DNA from: Timaviella obliquedivisa GSE-PSE-MK23-08B
Lineage (GTDB): Bacteria; Cyanobacteriota; Cyanobacteriia; Elainellales; Elainellaceae
Assembly (NCBI GenBank): GCA_019358855.1
Contig: JAHHII010000006.1
Location: 1-64,000 of the forward strand
Direction: 5' to 3'
DNA length: 64,000 nt
This document shows positions 32,564 through 43,413 of this stretch, piece by piece. Both the position numbers and the translations under genes were made by a program. The notes under the pieces are model-generated. The model was given only the letters and a program-made list of their open reading frames with translations. It did not search any database and was not told the DNA's origin. How positions within the stretch are numbered: position 1 is the first letter of the stretch; each line of letters opens with the position of its first letter.

Positions 32564-34468
32564 ATGCACCTGAGTGAAATCACCCATCCCAACCAATTGC
32601 ATGGGCTATCGATGCAGCAGCTCAAGCAAATTGCGTTACAGATTCGTGAAAAACATTTAGAAACCGTAGCCGCTAGCGGCGGTCACCTGGGCCCTGGGCT
32701 GGGTGTTGTCGAACTAACCATAGCTCTCTATCAGACGCTCGACCTCGATCGCGATAAGGTGATCTGGGACGTAGGACATCAGGCGTATCCTCACAAACTC
32801 ATCACTGGACGCTACGATCGCTTCTCCACACTTCGCCAAAAGGCAGGAGTAGCGGGTTATCTGAAACGCAGCGAGAGTCGGTTTGACCATTTTGGCGCGG
32901 GTCACGCCTCCACCAGCATTTCAGCCGCGCTGGGCATGGCATTGGCACGAGATGCTAAAGGCGAAAAGAACAAAGTTGTGGCGGTCATTGGCGATGGAGC
33001 ATTAACTGGGGGCATGGCATTAGAAGCCATCAACCACGCGGGGCATTTACCCAAAACCAATCTGCTAGTAGTGCTCAACGATAACAATATGTCGATTTCG
33101 CCTAATGTCGGAGCAATTCCCCGCTATCTCAATAAAATGCGGCTCAGTCCGCCTGTGCAGTTCTTCAAAGATAATCTAGAGGAACAAATCAAGCATCTGC
33201 CCTTTGTAGGCGAGTCTTTAACGCCCGAACTTGCCCGTGTTAAAGAAGGCATGAAGCGGCTGGCAGTTCCTAAAGTGGGGGCAGTGTTTGAAGAATTGGG
33301 CTTCACCTACATGGGGCCTGTCGATGGGCATAACTTAGAGGAACTGATTACGACTTTCCAGCAGGCACACAAGCATCCGGGCCCTGTGCTGGTTCATGTG
33401 GCGACTGTGAAAGGAAAGGGATATGCGATCGCCGAAGCTGATCAAGTTAGCTACCACGCGCAAAATCCTTTTAACATTGCAACGGGCAAAGCTATTCCGG
33501 CTAGCAAGCCCAAACCTCCCAGCTATTCCAAAGTGTTCGCCCACACCTTAACCAAGCTGGCAGAAAACGATCCGCGCATCATCGCTATTACTGCTGCAAT
33601 GGGTACGGGCACAGGCTTAGACAAGTTTCAAGCCAAGCTGCCCAATCAGTACATTGATGTGGGTATCGCTGAGCAGCACGCCATCACCATGGCAGCCGGG
33701 CTTGCCTGCGAGGGAATGCGCCCTGTTGCCACGATCTACTCTACTTTCTTGCAGCGAGCATACGACCAAATTGTTCACGATGTTTGCATTCAAAAGCTGC
33801 CTGTGTTCTTCTGCCTCGATCGCGCTGGCATTGTCGGGGCAGATGGTCCGACTCACCAGGGCGCATACGATATCGCCTATCTGCGATCGATTCCCAGCAT
33901 TGTGCTGATGGCTCCTAAAGATGAGGCAGAGCTACAGAGAATGATCGTGACTGGAGTGAATTATACCGAGGGAGCGATCGCCATGCGCTATCCACGGGGC
34001 AACGGCTACGGCGTACCCCTCATGGAAGAAGGCTGGGAGCCGCTGCCCATTGGTGAAGCCGAAATCTTGCGACAAGGCGATGATGTCCTGATGTTGGGCT
34101 ATGGCTCAATGGTCTATTCCACCATGCAAGCGGCAGAAATTCTGAGTGAGCATGGCATTGAAGCGACAGTGATCAATGCGCGGTTCGCCAAACCGTTGGA
34201 TACTCAGCTATTTGCGCCGCTGGCTCAACAAATTGGGCGAGTCGTGACCCTAGAGGAAGGCTGTCTCATGGGTGGCTTTGGTTCAGCCGTTGCCGAAGCG
34301 CTACTAGACCTCAACGTCGTCGTGCCCATTACCCGCATTGGTATTCCCGATGTGTTGGTCGATCATGCTACGCCAGAAGAGTCGTTCATAGAGTTGGGTC
34401 TAACGCCTGCTCAAATTGCCGATCGAGTCTTGAAGTTGTTTAGCGCTCAGCCTGCATTGGTGCGCTAA
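32564..34468 (+). CDS. dxs: 1-deoxy-D-xylulose-5-phosphate synthase
   Basis: 634 residues, normal for Dxs, the thiamine-diphosphate enzyme that joins pyruvate and glyceraldehyde 3-phosphate at the start of the MEP isoprenoid pathway. That pathway supplies carotenoids, phytol and quinone tails. Motifs: the ThDP-binding [18 protein letters not shown], then [11 protein letters not shown], the catalytic-loop region IGDGA, and the transketolase-type [17 protein letters not shown] and [15 protein letters not shown]. The start matches the family's MHLSEI opening. Monocistronic, divergent from acnB. Confidence 0.95.
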   Translation: MHLSEITHPNQLHGLSMQQLKQIALQIREKHLETVAASGGHLGPGLGVVELTIALYQTLDLDRDKVIWDVGHQAYPHKLITGRYDRFSTLRQKAGVAGYLKRSESRFDHFGAGHASTSISAALGMALARDAKGEKNKVVAVIGDGALTGGMALEAINHAGHLPKTNLLVVLNDNNMSISPNVGAIPRYLNKMRLSPPVQFFKDNLEEQIKHLPFVGESLTPELARVKEGMKRLAVPKVGAVFEELGFTYMGPVDGHNLEELITTFQQAHKHPGPVLVHVATVKGKGYAIAEADQVSYHAQNPFNIATGKAIPASKPKPPSYSKVFAHTLTKLAENDPRIIAITAAMGTGTGLDKFQAKLPNQYIDVGIAEQHAITMAAGLACEGMRPVATIYSTFLQRAYDQIVHDVCIQKLPVFFCLDRAGIVGADGPTHQGAYDIAYLRSIPSIVLMAPKDEAELQRMIVTGVNYTEGAIAMRYPRGNGYGVPLMEEGWEPLPIGEAEILRQGDDVLMLGYGSMVYSTMQAAEILSEHGIEATVINARFAKPLDTQLFAPLAQQIGRVVTLEEGCLMGGFGSAVAEALLDLNVVVPITRIGIPDVLVDHATPEESFIELGLTPAQIADRVLKLFSAQPALVR

Positions 34469-34586
34469 GAAAAAGTTCGCCAAGAAAAAGTTGTTTGGGA
34501 GGGGTAGTTCTTGGGGCATCTCGAAGAGTGTGCCCCTCCCCAAAAAACCGCTAAGCTAGGGCTAAATCACCCCGGAGATATCAACC

Positions 34587-35300
34587 ATGGTTTCTCAGAT
34601 CCAAGACTCTACAGAGGTTATCTATTCTGATAGCGATGGGCAACCCATGGCGGACAATACCAAACAGTTCCGATGGATTGTGGTGATCAAAGAAAATTTA
34701 GAGTTGTTATTCGCCGATAACCCGGCAGTCTTTGTCGCGGGTGATCTGCTCTGGTATCCCATTGAGGGCAATAACAAAATTCGGACGGCACCCGATGCAA
34801 TGGTTGTTTTTGGCAGACCCAAGGGTGACCGCGGCTCTTATCAGCAGTGGAAAGAGGATAATATCGCGCCTCAAGTTGTCTTTGAAATCCTTTCTCCTGG
34901 GAACACGCGCACCGAAATGGAGCGAAAGTTGCTGTTTTACGATCGCCATGGCGTACAAGAATATTATCTGTATGACCCTGATACCCACGAATTTCAGGGC
35001 TGGCTGCGAACAGAGGGATATTTAGATGCGATCGAGCCGATTGACCGTTGGACTAGTCCGCGCCTAAAGATTCGATTTGAGAGTTCCAGTGAGGAGCTAG
35101 AAATCTACCGTCCAGATGGGAAGCGATTTTTGGGCTATGTGGAAATTGCTCAACAATTAGAACAGGAGAAACAACGAGCCGATCGAGCAGAATCTGCCCT
35201 AGAAGACTCAGAAATAGCTCTGGAAGAGGAAAGGCGACGATCGTCCGCTCTGGCAGAGCGCCTGAGAGCCGTAGGAATTAACCCGGATGAGGCTATTTGA
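34587..35300 (+). CDS. Uma2-family (DUF820) PD-(D/E)XK nuclease-like protein
   Basis: 237 residues. Uma2 proteins are abundant in cyanobacteria and have a restriction-endonuclease fold. The core is RTAPDAMVVFGRPKGDRGSY, then PQVVFEILSPGNTRTEMERK and VQEYYLYDPD, giving the D, E-x-L and K active-site pattern. The last 50 residues are a charged coiled coil (QQLEQEKQRADRAESALEDS), common in this family. Cellular function of the family is unclear. Confidence 0.85.
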   Translation: MVSQIQDSTEVIYSDSDGQPMADNTKQFRWIVVIKENLELLFADNPAVFVAGDLLWYPIEGNNKIRTAPDAMVVFGRPKGDRGSYQQWKEDNIAPQVVFEILSPGNTRTEMERKLLFYDRHGVQEYYLYDPDTHEFQGWLRTEGYLDAIEPIDRWTSPRLKIRFESSSEELEIYRPDGKRFLGYVEIAQQLEQEKQRADRAESALEDSEIALEEERRRSSALAERLRAVGINPDEAI

Positions 35301-35324
35301 CTAGAACAGGCGCGATCGACGGAG

Positions 35325-36128
35325 CTAACCTAGTTTTTTGCGATCGCCTTGGTTTCGCAAGTATTCAGCCGTAAATGCCAAAACACCCGAAAACAAGATT
35401 AATACAACGCTCAACGCATTAATATCTGGCTTAACCCCCGTCCGAACGCGGCTAAAGATTTCCATCGGTAGGGTGTTCGCTCCTGCGCCCGCCGTAAAAC
35501 TAGAAATCAGCAGATCGTCCATACTCAGCACAAAGGCGAGCAGGCAGCCAGAGAGGATGGCAGGCATAAGTTCTGGTAGCAAAACCTTGATAAAAGCCTG
35601 AGTAGGAGTTGCTCCTAAATCGAGGGCAGCTTCTTCTAAAGAAGGATTTAAGCTAGATAGGCGCGTGGAAACCACTACGGCAATGTATGCCAAGCAAAAC
35701 ACGATATGGGCGGCAACAATTGTCCAAATACTGCGAGATAGCCCGACTGAAACCAGGAAAACTAGAGTGGCAACGGCGATCGCAATGTCAGGAATAATCA
35801 GTGGCAAATAAGACAGCCCCCGGTACAAGCTTTTGCCGGGAAACTTATATTTGAATAATCCTACCGCCATCATTGTGCCTAGCACAGCAGAAATGCTGAC
35901 AGCAAAAACTCCTACAAATAAAGTGTCCCGCAATGAGGAAAGGAGGCGGCTATCTTGCAGCAAGCTGGCGTACCACCGCAGACTCAACCCTGTCCAACTG
36001 GCGCTAAAGCGAGACTCGTTAAAACTATAAATCGCCAAAATTAGTATGGGGACATACATGAAGGCAAACATCAGCAGCGTGAATAGAAACTGCCAGGAAA
36101 TTTCCCGTTTGGGCGCTGTTGGGTTCAC
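35325..36128 (-). CDS. potC: Spermidine/putrescine ABC transporter permease PotC
   Basis: 267 residues, six membrane helices. Starts with an N-terminal helix (FLFTLLMFAFMYVPILILAI) and YSFNESRFSASW, typical of PotC. The EAA loop for contact with the ATPase is EEAALDLGATPTQAFIKVLL. Last gene of potADBC, overlapping potB by 4 bp. With PotB it forms the membrane channel. Confidence 0.92.
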   Translation of the reverse strand: MNPTAPKREISWQFLFTLLMFAFMYVPILILAIYSFNESRFSASWTGLSLRWYASLLQDSRLLSSLRDTLFVGVFAVSISAVLGTMMAVGLFKYKFPGKSLYRGLSYLPLIIPDIAIAVATLVFLVSVGLSRSIWTIVAAHIVFCLAYIAVVVSTRLSSLNPSLEEAALDLGATPTQAFIKVLLPELMPAILSGCLLAFVLSMDDLLISSFTAGAGANTLPMEIFSRVRTGVKPDINALSVVLILFSGVLAFTAEYLRNQGDRKKLG

Positions 36129-37033
36129 GTTAAGTTCGCTCCATCTCGATCGCCGTATTTAATTAAGAGAGCGATCGCCACACTTACGCCCAAGATTAAA
36201 ATCATACTCAAGCTGGAGCCAAACCCCCAATTCAAAGTTGCCCCCAAAAACTGGTTGTAAATCAAGCGCGAAACCGTCATACTCGCCGCGCCGCCCAACA
36301 GTTCTGGCACCACAAAATCACCCAGGCTAGAAATGAATACCAGCAAGCAAGCCGCCGCAATTCCCGGCATCGTTTGAGGAACAGTGACCTTCCAAAAAGT
36401 CTGTTGGGGCGTGGCTCCTAAATCAGCAGAAGCTTCGAGCAATTGCTTATCTAATTTTTCTAAAGAGGCGTAGAGAATTAGCACCATGTAGGGCAAAAAA
36501 CTGTACGTCATGCCAATGAAAACAGCGGGCGGACGATTGAGCAAATCTTGACCCGGTAGCCCGATCGCCCCCAATAGTGAATTTAACACTCCCGACGGTC
36601 TAAGAATGGCAATCCAGGCGTAGGCTCGAAGCAGCGAAGAAGTCCAAAGGGGCAAAACAAAAGCGACTAGCAACAGGTTACGCCAGCGTGCCGGAGCCAT
36701 GACCGCAATCCAATACGCAACTGGAAAACCCAAAATTAGGCTAGAGAATGTGGCTCCAAAAGCAAACGAGAGCGATCGCCAAACTACTGGCAAATAAACT
36801 GCCTGAAAAATTTGCAGATAATTTCCTAGTCCATATCCGCCTGCCGCCTGCCCCAACCGAAACCCTGGAATTAGGCTGAGTTCTAAAATCAACAGCGTTG
36901 GCGCAACGAGCAACAGCAACAGCCACAAGCCAGGAGGAGCCAGTAATACCAGCGGCTCAATGAGCTTGGGAACACCATGCCGAAGTTTAGAAGGTTTAGC
37001 CAGGGGTGCAGAAGGTTGGGTAGAAGTTGCCAT
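36125..37033 (-). CDS. potB: Spermidine/putrescine ABC transporter permease PotB
   Basis: 302 residues, six membrane helices; EAA loop LLEASADLGATPQQTFWKVT. A basic cytoplasmic N-terminus precedes the first helix (LLAPPGLWLLLLLVAPTLLI). It follows potD by 18 bp and overlaps potC (ATGA), so the complex is made from one transcript. Confidence 0.92.
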   Translation of the reverse strand: MATSTQPSAPLAKPSKLRHGVPKLIEPLVLLAPPGLWLLLLLVAPTLLILELSLIPGFRLGQAAGGYGLGNYLQIFQAVYLPVVWRSLSFAFGATFSSLILGFPVAYWIAVMAPARWRNLLLVAFVLPLWTSSLLRAYAWIAILRPSGVLNSLLGAIGLPGQDLLNRPPAVFIGMTYSFLPYMVLILYASLEKLDKQLLEASADLGATPQQTFWKVTVPQTMPGIAAACLLVFISSLGDFVVPELLGGAASMTVSRLIYNQFLGATLNWGFGSSLSMILILGVSVAIALLIKYGDRDGANLT

Positions 37034-37051
37034 AGGAAAGTCATGAACAGA

Positions 37052-38236
37052 TTAAGCGCTCGTTAGCTGAGTCCAATAGCGATCGAAGGTGTCAGAGGTT
37101 TTAGGGGCAACAGGAGCAATGCCTTCACACTGATCAATCGTGGCACTTGATGGAAAAAGATTCTGATTGCTCTTGATGGCTTTGGGCAGTTTGTCGAAAG
37201 CAATTTGGTTAGGCGTAGCAAACTTTAGACGTTCTACAACCTTGGCAGCAGTTTCAGCAGACAGCATATAGTTAATCCATTCATAGGCTCCCTCTACGTT
37301 TGGGGCAGTTTTGGGAATGGCGACGGTATCAGTCCATAGCGAAGAGCCAGTTTCGGGGATGACGTAGCGAAGGTTGGGCTGTTCGCGCATGAGCGTCAAG
37401 GCATCGGTAGAATACGCCATTGAAACCAGCACGTCACCGCTCGCGAGTTGCTCTTCCCAACCATTCGTAAGGAAAGCAGCGATCGCTGGCTTAAATTTCA
37501 CCAATCTGTCGTATGCCTCCTTAATATGCTGAGGATTTTCGGTATTCAGCGAATGCCCCAAAGCTAGAAGCGTTGCCCCCATGACTTCGCGCACATCGTT
37601 AATTAACGTGACTCGGCGCGTCAAAGGATCTTGGCTATCCCACAAATCAGCCCAGCCCTTAATCGTACCTCCAAATTTCTCTGGGTCATAAGTTAACCCC
37701 GTCGTTCCCCATGCCACCGGAATACTGTGACTATTGCCCCGGTCATAGATCGGATTCTGCCACTTTTCCTGTAATCCCTCTAATCCTTTGAGCCGAGATT
37801 TATCTAAAGCAACCAGCATCTTTAGATCTGTCATCTGAGTCACCATGTAGTCAGTCGGATAAATAATGCTGTAGGCATTACCGCCCCCTGCCTGCATCTT
37901 GGCAAACATGGCTTCGTTAGAATCGTAAGTGTCGATCGTAACTTTTACTCCTGTCTTCGTCTCAAAATCTCTCAACAAACTATCATCGGTATAATTCACC
38001 CAGCCATAAATCTGTAGTGTTTTAGAGTTGCCTCCCGAAGCGCCACCACTCACCGTTGAGTCAGTTAGGTTGCGGGCACAATTAGACAGAACAACCCCCG
38101 AAACGGCTGCTGCCGAAGCTTGCAAAAACCGCCGTCGACTTGTAGAAGGTTGTCTTGCCGAAAAAGACTGAAGATCTAACGAGGGTCGGGAATTGTTAGG
38201 GTTCGTGGGAGGCATTGCACGCAGGGGTGTAAACAA
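37052..38236 (-). CDS. potD: Polyamine-binding protein PotD (Tat-type lipoprotein)
   Basis: 394 residues. The N-terminus has a twin-arginine signal, SRRRFLQASAAAVSGVV, ending in a lipobox (LSNC), so the folded protein is probably exported by Tat and lipid-anchored. The mature part is a periplasmic binding fold (LQIYGWVNYTDDSLLRDFE, YDSNEAMFAKMQAG, YPTDYMVTQM), as in PotD/PotF. It delivers spermidine or putrescine to PotBC. An internal Met at residue 8 is an alternative start. Confidence 0.9.
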   Translation of the reverse strand: MFTPLRAMPPTNPNNSRPSLDLQSFSARQPSTSRRRFLQASAAAVSGVVLSNCARNLTDSTVSGGASGGNSKTLQIYGWVNYTDDSLLRDFETKTGVKVTIDTYDSNEAMFAKMQAGGGNAYSIIYPTDYMVTQMTDLKMLVALDKSRLKGLEGLQEKWQNPIYDRGNSHSIPVAWGTTGLTYDPEKFGGTIKGWADLWDSQDPLTRRVTLINDVREVMGATLLALGHSLNTENPQHIKEAYDRLVKFKPAIAAFLTNGWEEQLASGDVLVSMAYSTDALTLMREQPNLRYVIPETGSSLWTDTVAIPKTAPNVEGAYEWINYMLSAETAAKVVERLKFATPNQIAFDKLPKAIKSNQNLFPSSATIDQCEGIAPVAPKTSDTFDRYWTQLTSA

Positions 38237-38326
38237 TAAGATGTAAGTGGCAATCAGGCAACTAAATCAAAGAGATCAATGATCCATAAGCCCAGTTTGC
38301 CCTAGTTTGGCGCTGCTGCCCGATCT

Positions 38327-39466
38327 CTAAACGCTAATTTCTTGTGTCGTGAGCGCCAAACAATCGGCGGCTGACCAGTAAACATGTACAGAGGTGTGCA
38401 AATCAATCCGGCTTTCGGGGCGATTTGGCTGCAACACCATTAAACTTTCGCCTGTCAATAGCTCTACGACGTAGTGGACATGGGTGCCTAGATACATAAT
38501 ATGTTTGAGCCGACCTTCGTAGCAATTCATTTGGTCACTCGGTTGGTTTGAGCCAACCTGAATTTTTTCAGGTCGAATGCTTACCACTACATCTCTAGAG
38601 TTAGAACCGTTCCAAGAGTCTTGGGGGCATACTGAAATTTTTAGCCCCTTGTTGGTCACAACCTGCAGCATGGCAGAGTAGGACTCATCAATTTTGCCTT
38701 GAAATAAATTGGTATCGCCAATGAAATCTGCAACAAAGGGAGTTAGGGGCGATTCATAAATTTCACTGGGCGTACCAATTTGTTCAACCCTACCGCCATT
38801 CATAACAGCGATGCGATCGGACAGACTTAATGCCTCTTCTTGATCGTGAGTCACCAGCACAAAGGTCACACCTAGCTTTTGGTGCAAGTTAGAAAGCTCA
38901 ACCTGCATTTCCTTTCTAAGCTTCAGGTCGAGCGCCCCTAAAGGCTCATCGAGCAACACGACAGGAGGACGGTTGATCAATGCCCTGGCAAGCGCCACCC
39001 GCTGCTGTTGTCCGCCTGAAAGCTGGGCAGGAAAACGCCGACCGAAGGAATCCATCTTGACTAGGCTCAGTGCTTCACCCACCCGTTGTTGCACTTCTGC
39101 GTGGCTACATTTTTTGAGGCGCAGCCCAAAGGCAACGTTGTCCCAAACCGTGAGATGACCAAATAGGGCATAGCTTTGAAAGACGGTGTTGACGGGGCGC
39201 TGATGAGCAGGCACACCATTCATGGATTGTCCACAAATAAAGACTTCTCCACCAGTAGGTTCTTCAAAGCCTGCAATGAGGCGAAGAGTGGTCGTTTTGC
39301 CGCAGCCAGAAGGGCCCAGGATACTGAAGAATTCGCCTTTACGAATGTCGAGGTCGATGCCTCGAACAGCCGTCTCACCATTAAATACCTTAAAAACTTT
39401 ACGAAGTTCTACATCGGGTTGAGTTTCAACTTCAAAGCTGCGGTTTTGCATCACGGTTTGAGACAT
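38327..39466 (-). CDS. potA: Spermidine/putrescine ABC transporter ATPase PotA
   Basis: 379 residues. Walker [12 protein letters not shown]-loop [10 protein letters not shown], signature [15 protein letters not shown], Walker B VVLLDEP and switch His in [12 protein letters not shown]-terminal TOBE-type regulatory domain follows ([10 protein letters not shown]). First gene of potADBC, 90 bp before potD. Powers polyamine import. Confidence 0.93.
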   Translation of the reverse strand: MSQTVMQNRSFEVETQPDVELRKVFKVFNGETAVRGIDLDIRKGEFFSILGPSGCGKTTTLRLIAGFEEPTGGEVFICGQSMNGVPAHQRPVNTVFQSYALFGHLTVWDNVAFGLRLKKCSHAEVQQRVGEALSLVKMDSFGRRFPAQLSGGQQQRVALARALINRPPVVLLDEPLGALDLKLRKEMQVELSNLHQKLGVTFVLVTHDQEEALSLSDRIAVMNGGRVEQIGTPSEIYESPLTPFVADFIGDTNLFQGKIDESYSAMLQVVTNKGLKISVCPQDSWNGSNSRDVVVSIRPEKIQVGSNQPSDQMNCYEGRLKHIMYLGTHVHYVVELLTGESLMVLQPNRPESRIDLHTSVHVYWSAADCLALTTQEISV

Positions 39467-39832
39467 TATTCACAAATTTCCTCATCTCTATAACTTTCAA
39501 CCGTTCCCTTAATTTATCGGTAATTGTTGAAATGCGATCGTTGCATATAATTAGTGCAAATTGTGTTTGTTCTCAACATAGAGCCATCTTTTCTCGCTCT
39601 CATCTAATCTTCTAATGAAGAGATCTGAAAAGAGTTAATTGTCTCAGAATTTTTCTTCCTCCGGTTGAACTAGAAGAAGCCCCTAGAGTACAAAGCCTGG
39701 GAAGCAAAAAGTGTGGAGAAAGAGTTGCTTAAATTGTATCCAGCCCCTGGGACAATGTTTTAGGTAACCAACACGGTAAACTAATAGGAGAAACCTCCGC
39801 TACGCGCCCTATTGGTTCGCTCAATTGGTTTT
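39467..39832. other. Divergent promoter region, no gene seen
   Basis: 366 bases between potA and the PBP2 gene. AT-rich, no open frame with coding character and no strong hairpin found. It should contain both promoters. Confidence 0.4.
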
Positions 39833-41659
39833 ATGGCTCTAACTCAAAATGCCCCGATCGCCCAGCAATCTAACTCACTTCGCACCGCTCGGACGGTTGG
39901 GCAGCAATACCAATCGCTATTGGTGATGATTCTGATTAGTGTGGCAATGGTGGGCGGTATTGGGAGCCGTTTGGCTTATTTACAAATTTTTCAGGGAGAG
40001 AGAAATCGACAGCTTGCCGATAATAATCGCATTCGGCTAATTCCTCGCCAGCCAGAGCGCGGCAAGATTTTAGACCGAAAGGGTAAAACGCTAGCGGGGA
40101 GCCGCTTGTCTTACTCGGTATTTCTGTGGCCTATCTCCAACTCGAAGGAAAATTGGCAAGAAATCTTGTCGAAGCTATCAGAAATTTTGAAGGTACCGAT
40201 CGCCACCTTGCAAAAGCCTCTAGAGAAAGCAACCTATACCTCTCCAGAACTGGTACGGGTTGCCCGTGGCATCAGTCCAGCCCAAGTCACTGTTTTAGCT
40301 GAGCTAGGGCAAGAGCTTAAAGGCGTGCAAATTGAAGCTGAAGCAGTGCGCAACTATCCGGCTGGGGACTTAGCGGCACATGTTTTAGGCTACACCGGGG
40401 AACTGAGCGATCAAGACTTTGAGGCAAAAACAGGGCAGGGCTACCGCCTAGGCGATGTGATTGGTCAGATGGGAGTAGAGGCAGCGTTTGAATCGCAGTT
40501 GCGGGGAGAATGGGGCGGACAGCAAGTTGAGGTTGATGGTGGAGGCAGAGTTCTAGGCATTTTGGGCGAGAAAAAGGCGCGTGCTGGAAACGATGTGCAG
40601 TTGACCTTAGACTTGGACGTGCAGCGAGCCGCGGAAAGAGCGTTGGGCGATCGCACGGGTGCAATTGTTGCCCTCGACCCACGCAATGGCGCTATTCTGG
40701 CAATGGTCAGCCGTCCTGCCTTCGATCCCAACTTGTTTTCAACGAATATTAGTAACGCGCAGTGGCAGCAACTACAAAGCAAATCTTTTCCCTTTGTTAA
40801 CCGGGCGCTGCAAGGCTATCCTCCGGCTAGTACCTTCAAAATTGTTACAACTACTGCCGCCATTGAATCCAAAAACTTTCCTTTGGATACCGTCCTACCT
40901 ACTTTCCCCTATCTTGAAGTGGGTGGTATTCAGTTTTGGGATTGGAATCGGGCTGGGTTTGGTCCGCTCGATTTTCCAGGAGCAATGGCGCAGAGCAGCG
41001 ATACTTTTTTCTATCAAACTGCTCGAAAAATGGGTGAGCTACCTTTAATTGAGTGGACAAAGAAATATGGCTTTGGGCAAAAAACAGGCATTGAGTTAGC
41101 ACGAGAAGAATCTGCCGGACTAGTTCCAGACGAAGCCTGGAAGAAGGCAGAAGTAGGCGAGTCTTGGTATGCAGGTGACACAATTAATATGTCAATTGGG
41201 CAAGGCTTCATGCAGTCTTCGCCATTGCAGGTAGCGGTGATGTTTGCAGTGCCAGCCAATGGTGGGTACCGGGTTAAGCCCCATTTGCTCATGGATAACC
41301 AGGAAGCAAAGAAATGGCGATCGCCTCTCAACGTTAGCCCCGAAGTGATGCAAATCCTTCAAAAAGGATTGCGCCAAGTCATCACCGATGGCACCGGAAA
41401 CGCCCTCAATCTTCCTAATTTACCGCCGATCTCTGGCAAGAGCGGCACTGCCGAAGACCCCCCCCGCGAATCTCATACCTGGTTTGGAGCCTACGCACCC
41501 TCTGACCAGCCAGAAATTGTGGTAGTGGCATTTGGCGAAAACTCTGGCGGCGGTGGCGGCTCTTTTGCGGCTCCTATGGTGCGGCAGGTCTTAGAAGCCT
41601 ACTTCAATGGAACTCAGCCGACTGAGCCTGCCCAACCTGCTGCCATCAGTAGTGACTGA
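39833..41659 (+). CDS. mrdA: Penicillin-binding protein 2 (peptidoglycan transpeptidase)
   Basis: 608 residues from ATG 39833; the frame is open to a TTG at 39812. One N-terminal membrane helix (SLLVMILISVAMVGGIGSRL), a dimerisation domain (RGKILDRKGKTLAGSRLSYS), then the transpeptidase with SxxK at Ser333 (PASTFK), SxN (SSD) and KTG-type box KSGTAE. Class B PBP2 cross-links peptidoglycan during cell elongation with RodA. Monocistronic; rodA is not adjacent. Confidence 0.9.
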   Translation: MALTQNAPIAQQSNSLRTARTVGQQYQSLLVMILISVAMVGGIGSRLAYLQIFQGERNRQLADNNRIRLIPRQPERGKILDRKGKTLAGSRLSYSVFLWPISNSKENWQEILSKLSEILKVPIATLQKPLEKATYTSPELVRVARGISPAQVTVLAELGQELKGVQIEAEAVRNYPAGDLAAHVLGYTGELSDQDFEAKTGQGYRLGDVIGQMGVEAAFESQLRGEWGGQQVEVDGGGRVLGILGEKKARAGNDVQLTLDLDVQRAAERALGDRTGAIVALDPRNGAILAMVSRPAFDPNLFSTNISNAQWQQLQSKSFPFVNRALQGYPPASTFKIVTTTAAIESKNFPLDTVLPTFPYLEVGGIQFWDWNRAGFGPLDFPGAMAQSSDTFFYQTARKMGELPLIEWTKKYGFGQKTGIELAREESAGLVPDEAWKKAEVGESWYAGDTINMSIGQGFMQSSPLQVAVMFAVPANGGYRVKPHLLMDNQEAKKWRSPLNVSPEVMQILQKGLRQVITDGTGNALNLPNLPPISGKSGTAEDPPRESHTWFGAYAPSDQPEIVVVAFGENSGGGGGSFAAPMVRQVLEAYFNGTQPTEPAQPAAISSD

Positions 41660-41882
41660 AACTAAGAGTACGCAACACTGTTAATTTGGCAAATAACTCT
41701 GCAAAGAAGGATATCTAGCAAAGAGAGCAAGGTGATGTATCCGAAAGCCCAGTCCTTGAAGGAGCAAATTAATAGAATCCGTACCGTTGCTTCATCATAA
41801 TCACTAATTTTAGAATCAATTCTGTATAAACTAAGACACTAACTTTTTGGGATATTTATCTTTATTTAATTGTGATATTGCT

Positions 41883-42335
41883 GTGACTGATTCATTTCAC
41901 GATTCATTAACAACTTGCTCACAGGCGTTGGGGCTACTTGAGATTCAGCGTCACGTTTTTATCTGCGCAGATCAAACCAATCCTAAGTGCTGTGATAAGG
42001 CTGATAGCATTGTGGCGTGGAATTACTTGAAGCAGCGGCTGAAGCAGCTTGGGCTTGACCAACCCACAGACGCGCGCTCCAAGACACCCGCAGGGGATCA
42101 CTCCTCCTGTATTTTTCGGACTAAAGCAAACTGCCTACGCGTCTGCCAGCAGGGCCCAATTTTGGTTGTTTACCCAGATGGTGTGTGGTATCACAGTACT
42201 ACGCCTGAAATCATTGAGCGAATTATTCAAGAGCATTTAATTGGCAATCAAATTGTCGAAGAGTATGCATTCTTAGTACATCCCTTGCCCGAGCCTAGTG
42301 GCTCCTTAGCAAGATTAGGTAACTCACTCACTTGA
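41883..42335 (+). CDS. Thioredoxin-like [2Fe-2S] ferredoxin
   Basis: 150 residues from GTG 41883; a TTG at 41847 is an alternative and neither has a clear ribosome-binding site. Iron-sulfur ligands: Cys in [14 protein letters not shown] and Cys in [19 protein letters not shown]. That is the Shethna-type thioredoxin-fold ferredoxin pattern, also found as NuoE-like subunits. It probably carries electrons or senses iron-sulfur status. Stands alone between PBP2 and the response regulator. Confidence 0.75.
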   Translation: MTDSFHDSLTTCSQALGLLEIQRHVFICADQTNPKCCDKADSIVAWNYLKQRLKQLGLDQPTDARSKTPAGDHSSCIFRTKANCLRVCQQGPILVVYPDGVWYHSTTPEIIERIIQEHLIGNQIVEEYAFLVHPLPEPSGSLARLGNSLT

Positions 42336-42640
42336 AATACAAGCAGCTTTTCAAGCAACAGCAACCTCCCAACCTGAAAATTTATTCAAGATACTGAGTG
42401 ATTTGCGTTGAGGGTTTCTATTTATCATATATATTGAGTTGAAGTGCATTCTTTGATTTCAATACATGTGATTTCAAGGCACGATGATGTAAGTCATACA
42501 TTTAGCCTTTTGTTGTTAGATAAATCATTTAGATTTAAGACGTTTTAGGCTAAGCCACGATAATTTCAGCGCGGTTTGAAAATACTAGGTATTATGTTGG
42601 CAAGTTTGCGATCGATTCTGAGTATGGCGAGTACCAAGGC
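42336..42640. other. Intergenic region, no gene seen
   Basis: 305 AT-rich bases upstream of the response regulator gene. No open frame, no strong inverted repeat. Likely holds the regulator's promoter. Confidence 0.4.
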
Positions 42641-43291
42641 ATGAGCAAGGAAACTAGTGTGGGAGAGCACAAGCGTCTGCTATTAATTGACGACGACCCC
42701 AACTTAATCTTGTTGGTTAAGGATTACCTTGAGTTTCGGGGTTACGAAGTTGTCACAGCAGAGAATGGTCAGGAAGCCCTAGAGGTCTTGGATAAAGACA
42801 CTCCAGACATGATCATTTGTGATGTGATGATGCCCCAAATGGATGGATACTCCCTCGTTGAGCATGTGAGGAAGAACCCCAGAACCAGTTGGATTCCGGT
42901 GCTTTTCCTTTCAGCAAAAGGACAGAGCCAAGACCGGGTGAAAGGGCTAAATACTGGGGCAGATGTTTATATGGTCAAGCCTTTTGAGCCAGAAGAACTT
43001 GTGGCTCAGGTAGAGTCCTCTTTAAAGCAAGCGTCTCGGCTCATTCAAAGACAGGACAAGGGTTCGGATTCTTCGCCTAAAATCCAGGTGCCGTTTGATG
43101 TAGAGCTAACTCCTACAGAGCTACGAGTAGTACAGTTCGTTGCCCGAGGCATGGCAAACCGTGAGATTGCCGAAGAGTTGAATGTGAGTCAACGCACGAT
43201 CGAAAGCCACGTGAGTAACATGCTAGGTAAAACGGGTCTACACAACCGGACTGAGCTAGCCCGATGGGCGATCGAAAACAGCATGGCATAA
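42641..43291 (+). CDS. NarL/LuxR-type response regulator, Rre1/Ycf29-like
   Basis: 216 residues. Receiver domain with acidic pocket LLIDDDPN, phospho-acceptor Asp in MIICDVMMPQMDG and Lys in MVKPFEPEEL. A LuxR-type HTH follows (LTPTELRVVQFVARG, NREIAEELNVSQRTIESHVS). The receiver resembles, from memory, Rre1 (Synechocystis slr1783), the orthologue of plastid Ycf29, which responds to stress through Hik2/Hik34. Kinase genes are not adjacent. A terminator follows. Confidence 0.8.
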   Translation: MSKETSVGEHKRLLLIDDDPNLILLVKDYLEFRGYEVVTAENGQEALEVLDKDTPDMIICDVMMPQMDGYSLVEHVRKNPRTSWIPVLFLSAKGQSQDRVKGLNTGADVYMVKPFEPEELVAQVESSLKQASRLIQRQDKGSDSSPKIQVPFDVELTPTELRVVQFVARGMANREIAEELNVSQRTIESHVSNMLGKTGLHNRTELARWAIENSMA

Positions 43292-43312
43292 CATTTCTTT
43301 CAAAAGCTGTAG

Positions 43313-43344
43313 TTCCCCAATTCCATCAAGATTTGGGGAATTTT
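43313..43344 (+). terminator. Terminator of the response regulator gene
   Basis: TTCCCCAA (43313-43320) and TTGGGGAA (43333-43340), followed by TTTT. 22 bases after the stop codon. Confidence 0.75.
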
Positions 43345-43413
43345 AGTATACAGGGCTTTTAAGCTATTTAATTCGCCATAATGAGCGCGAGGCAAATGAT
43401 TTTGAGGTGAGTT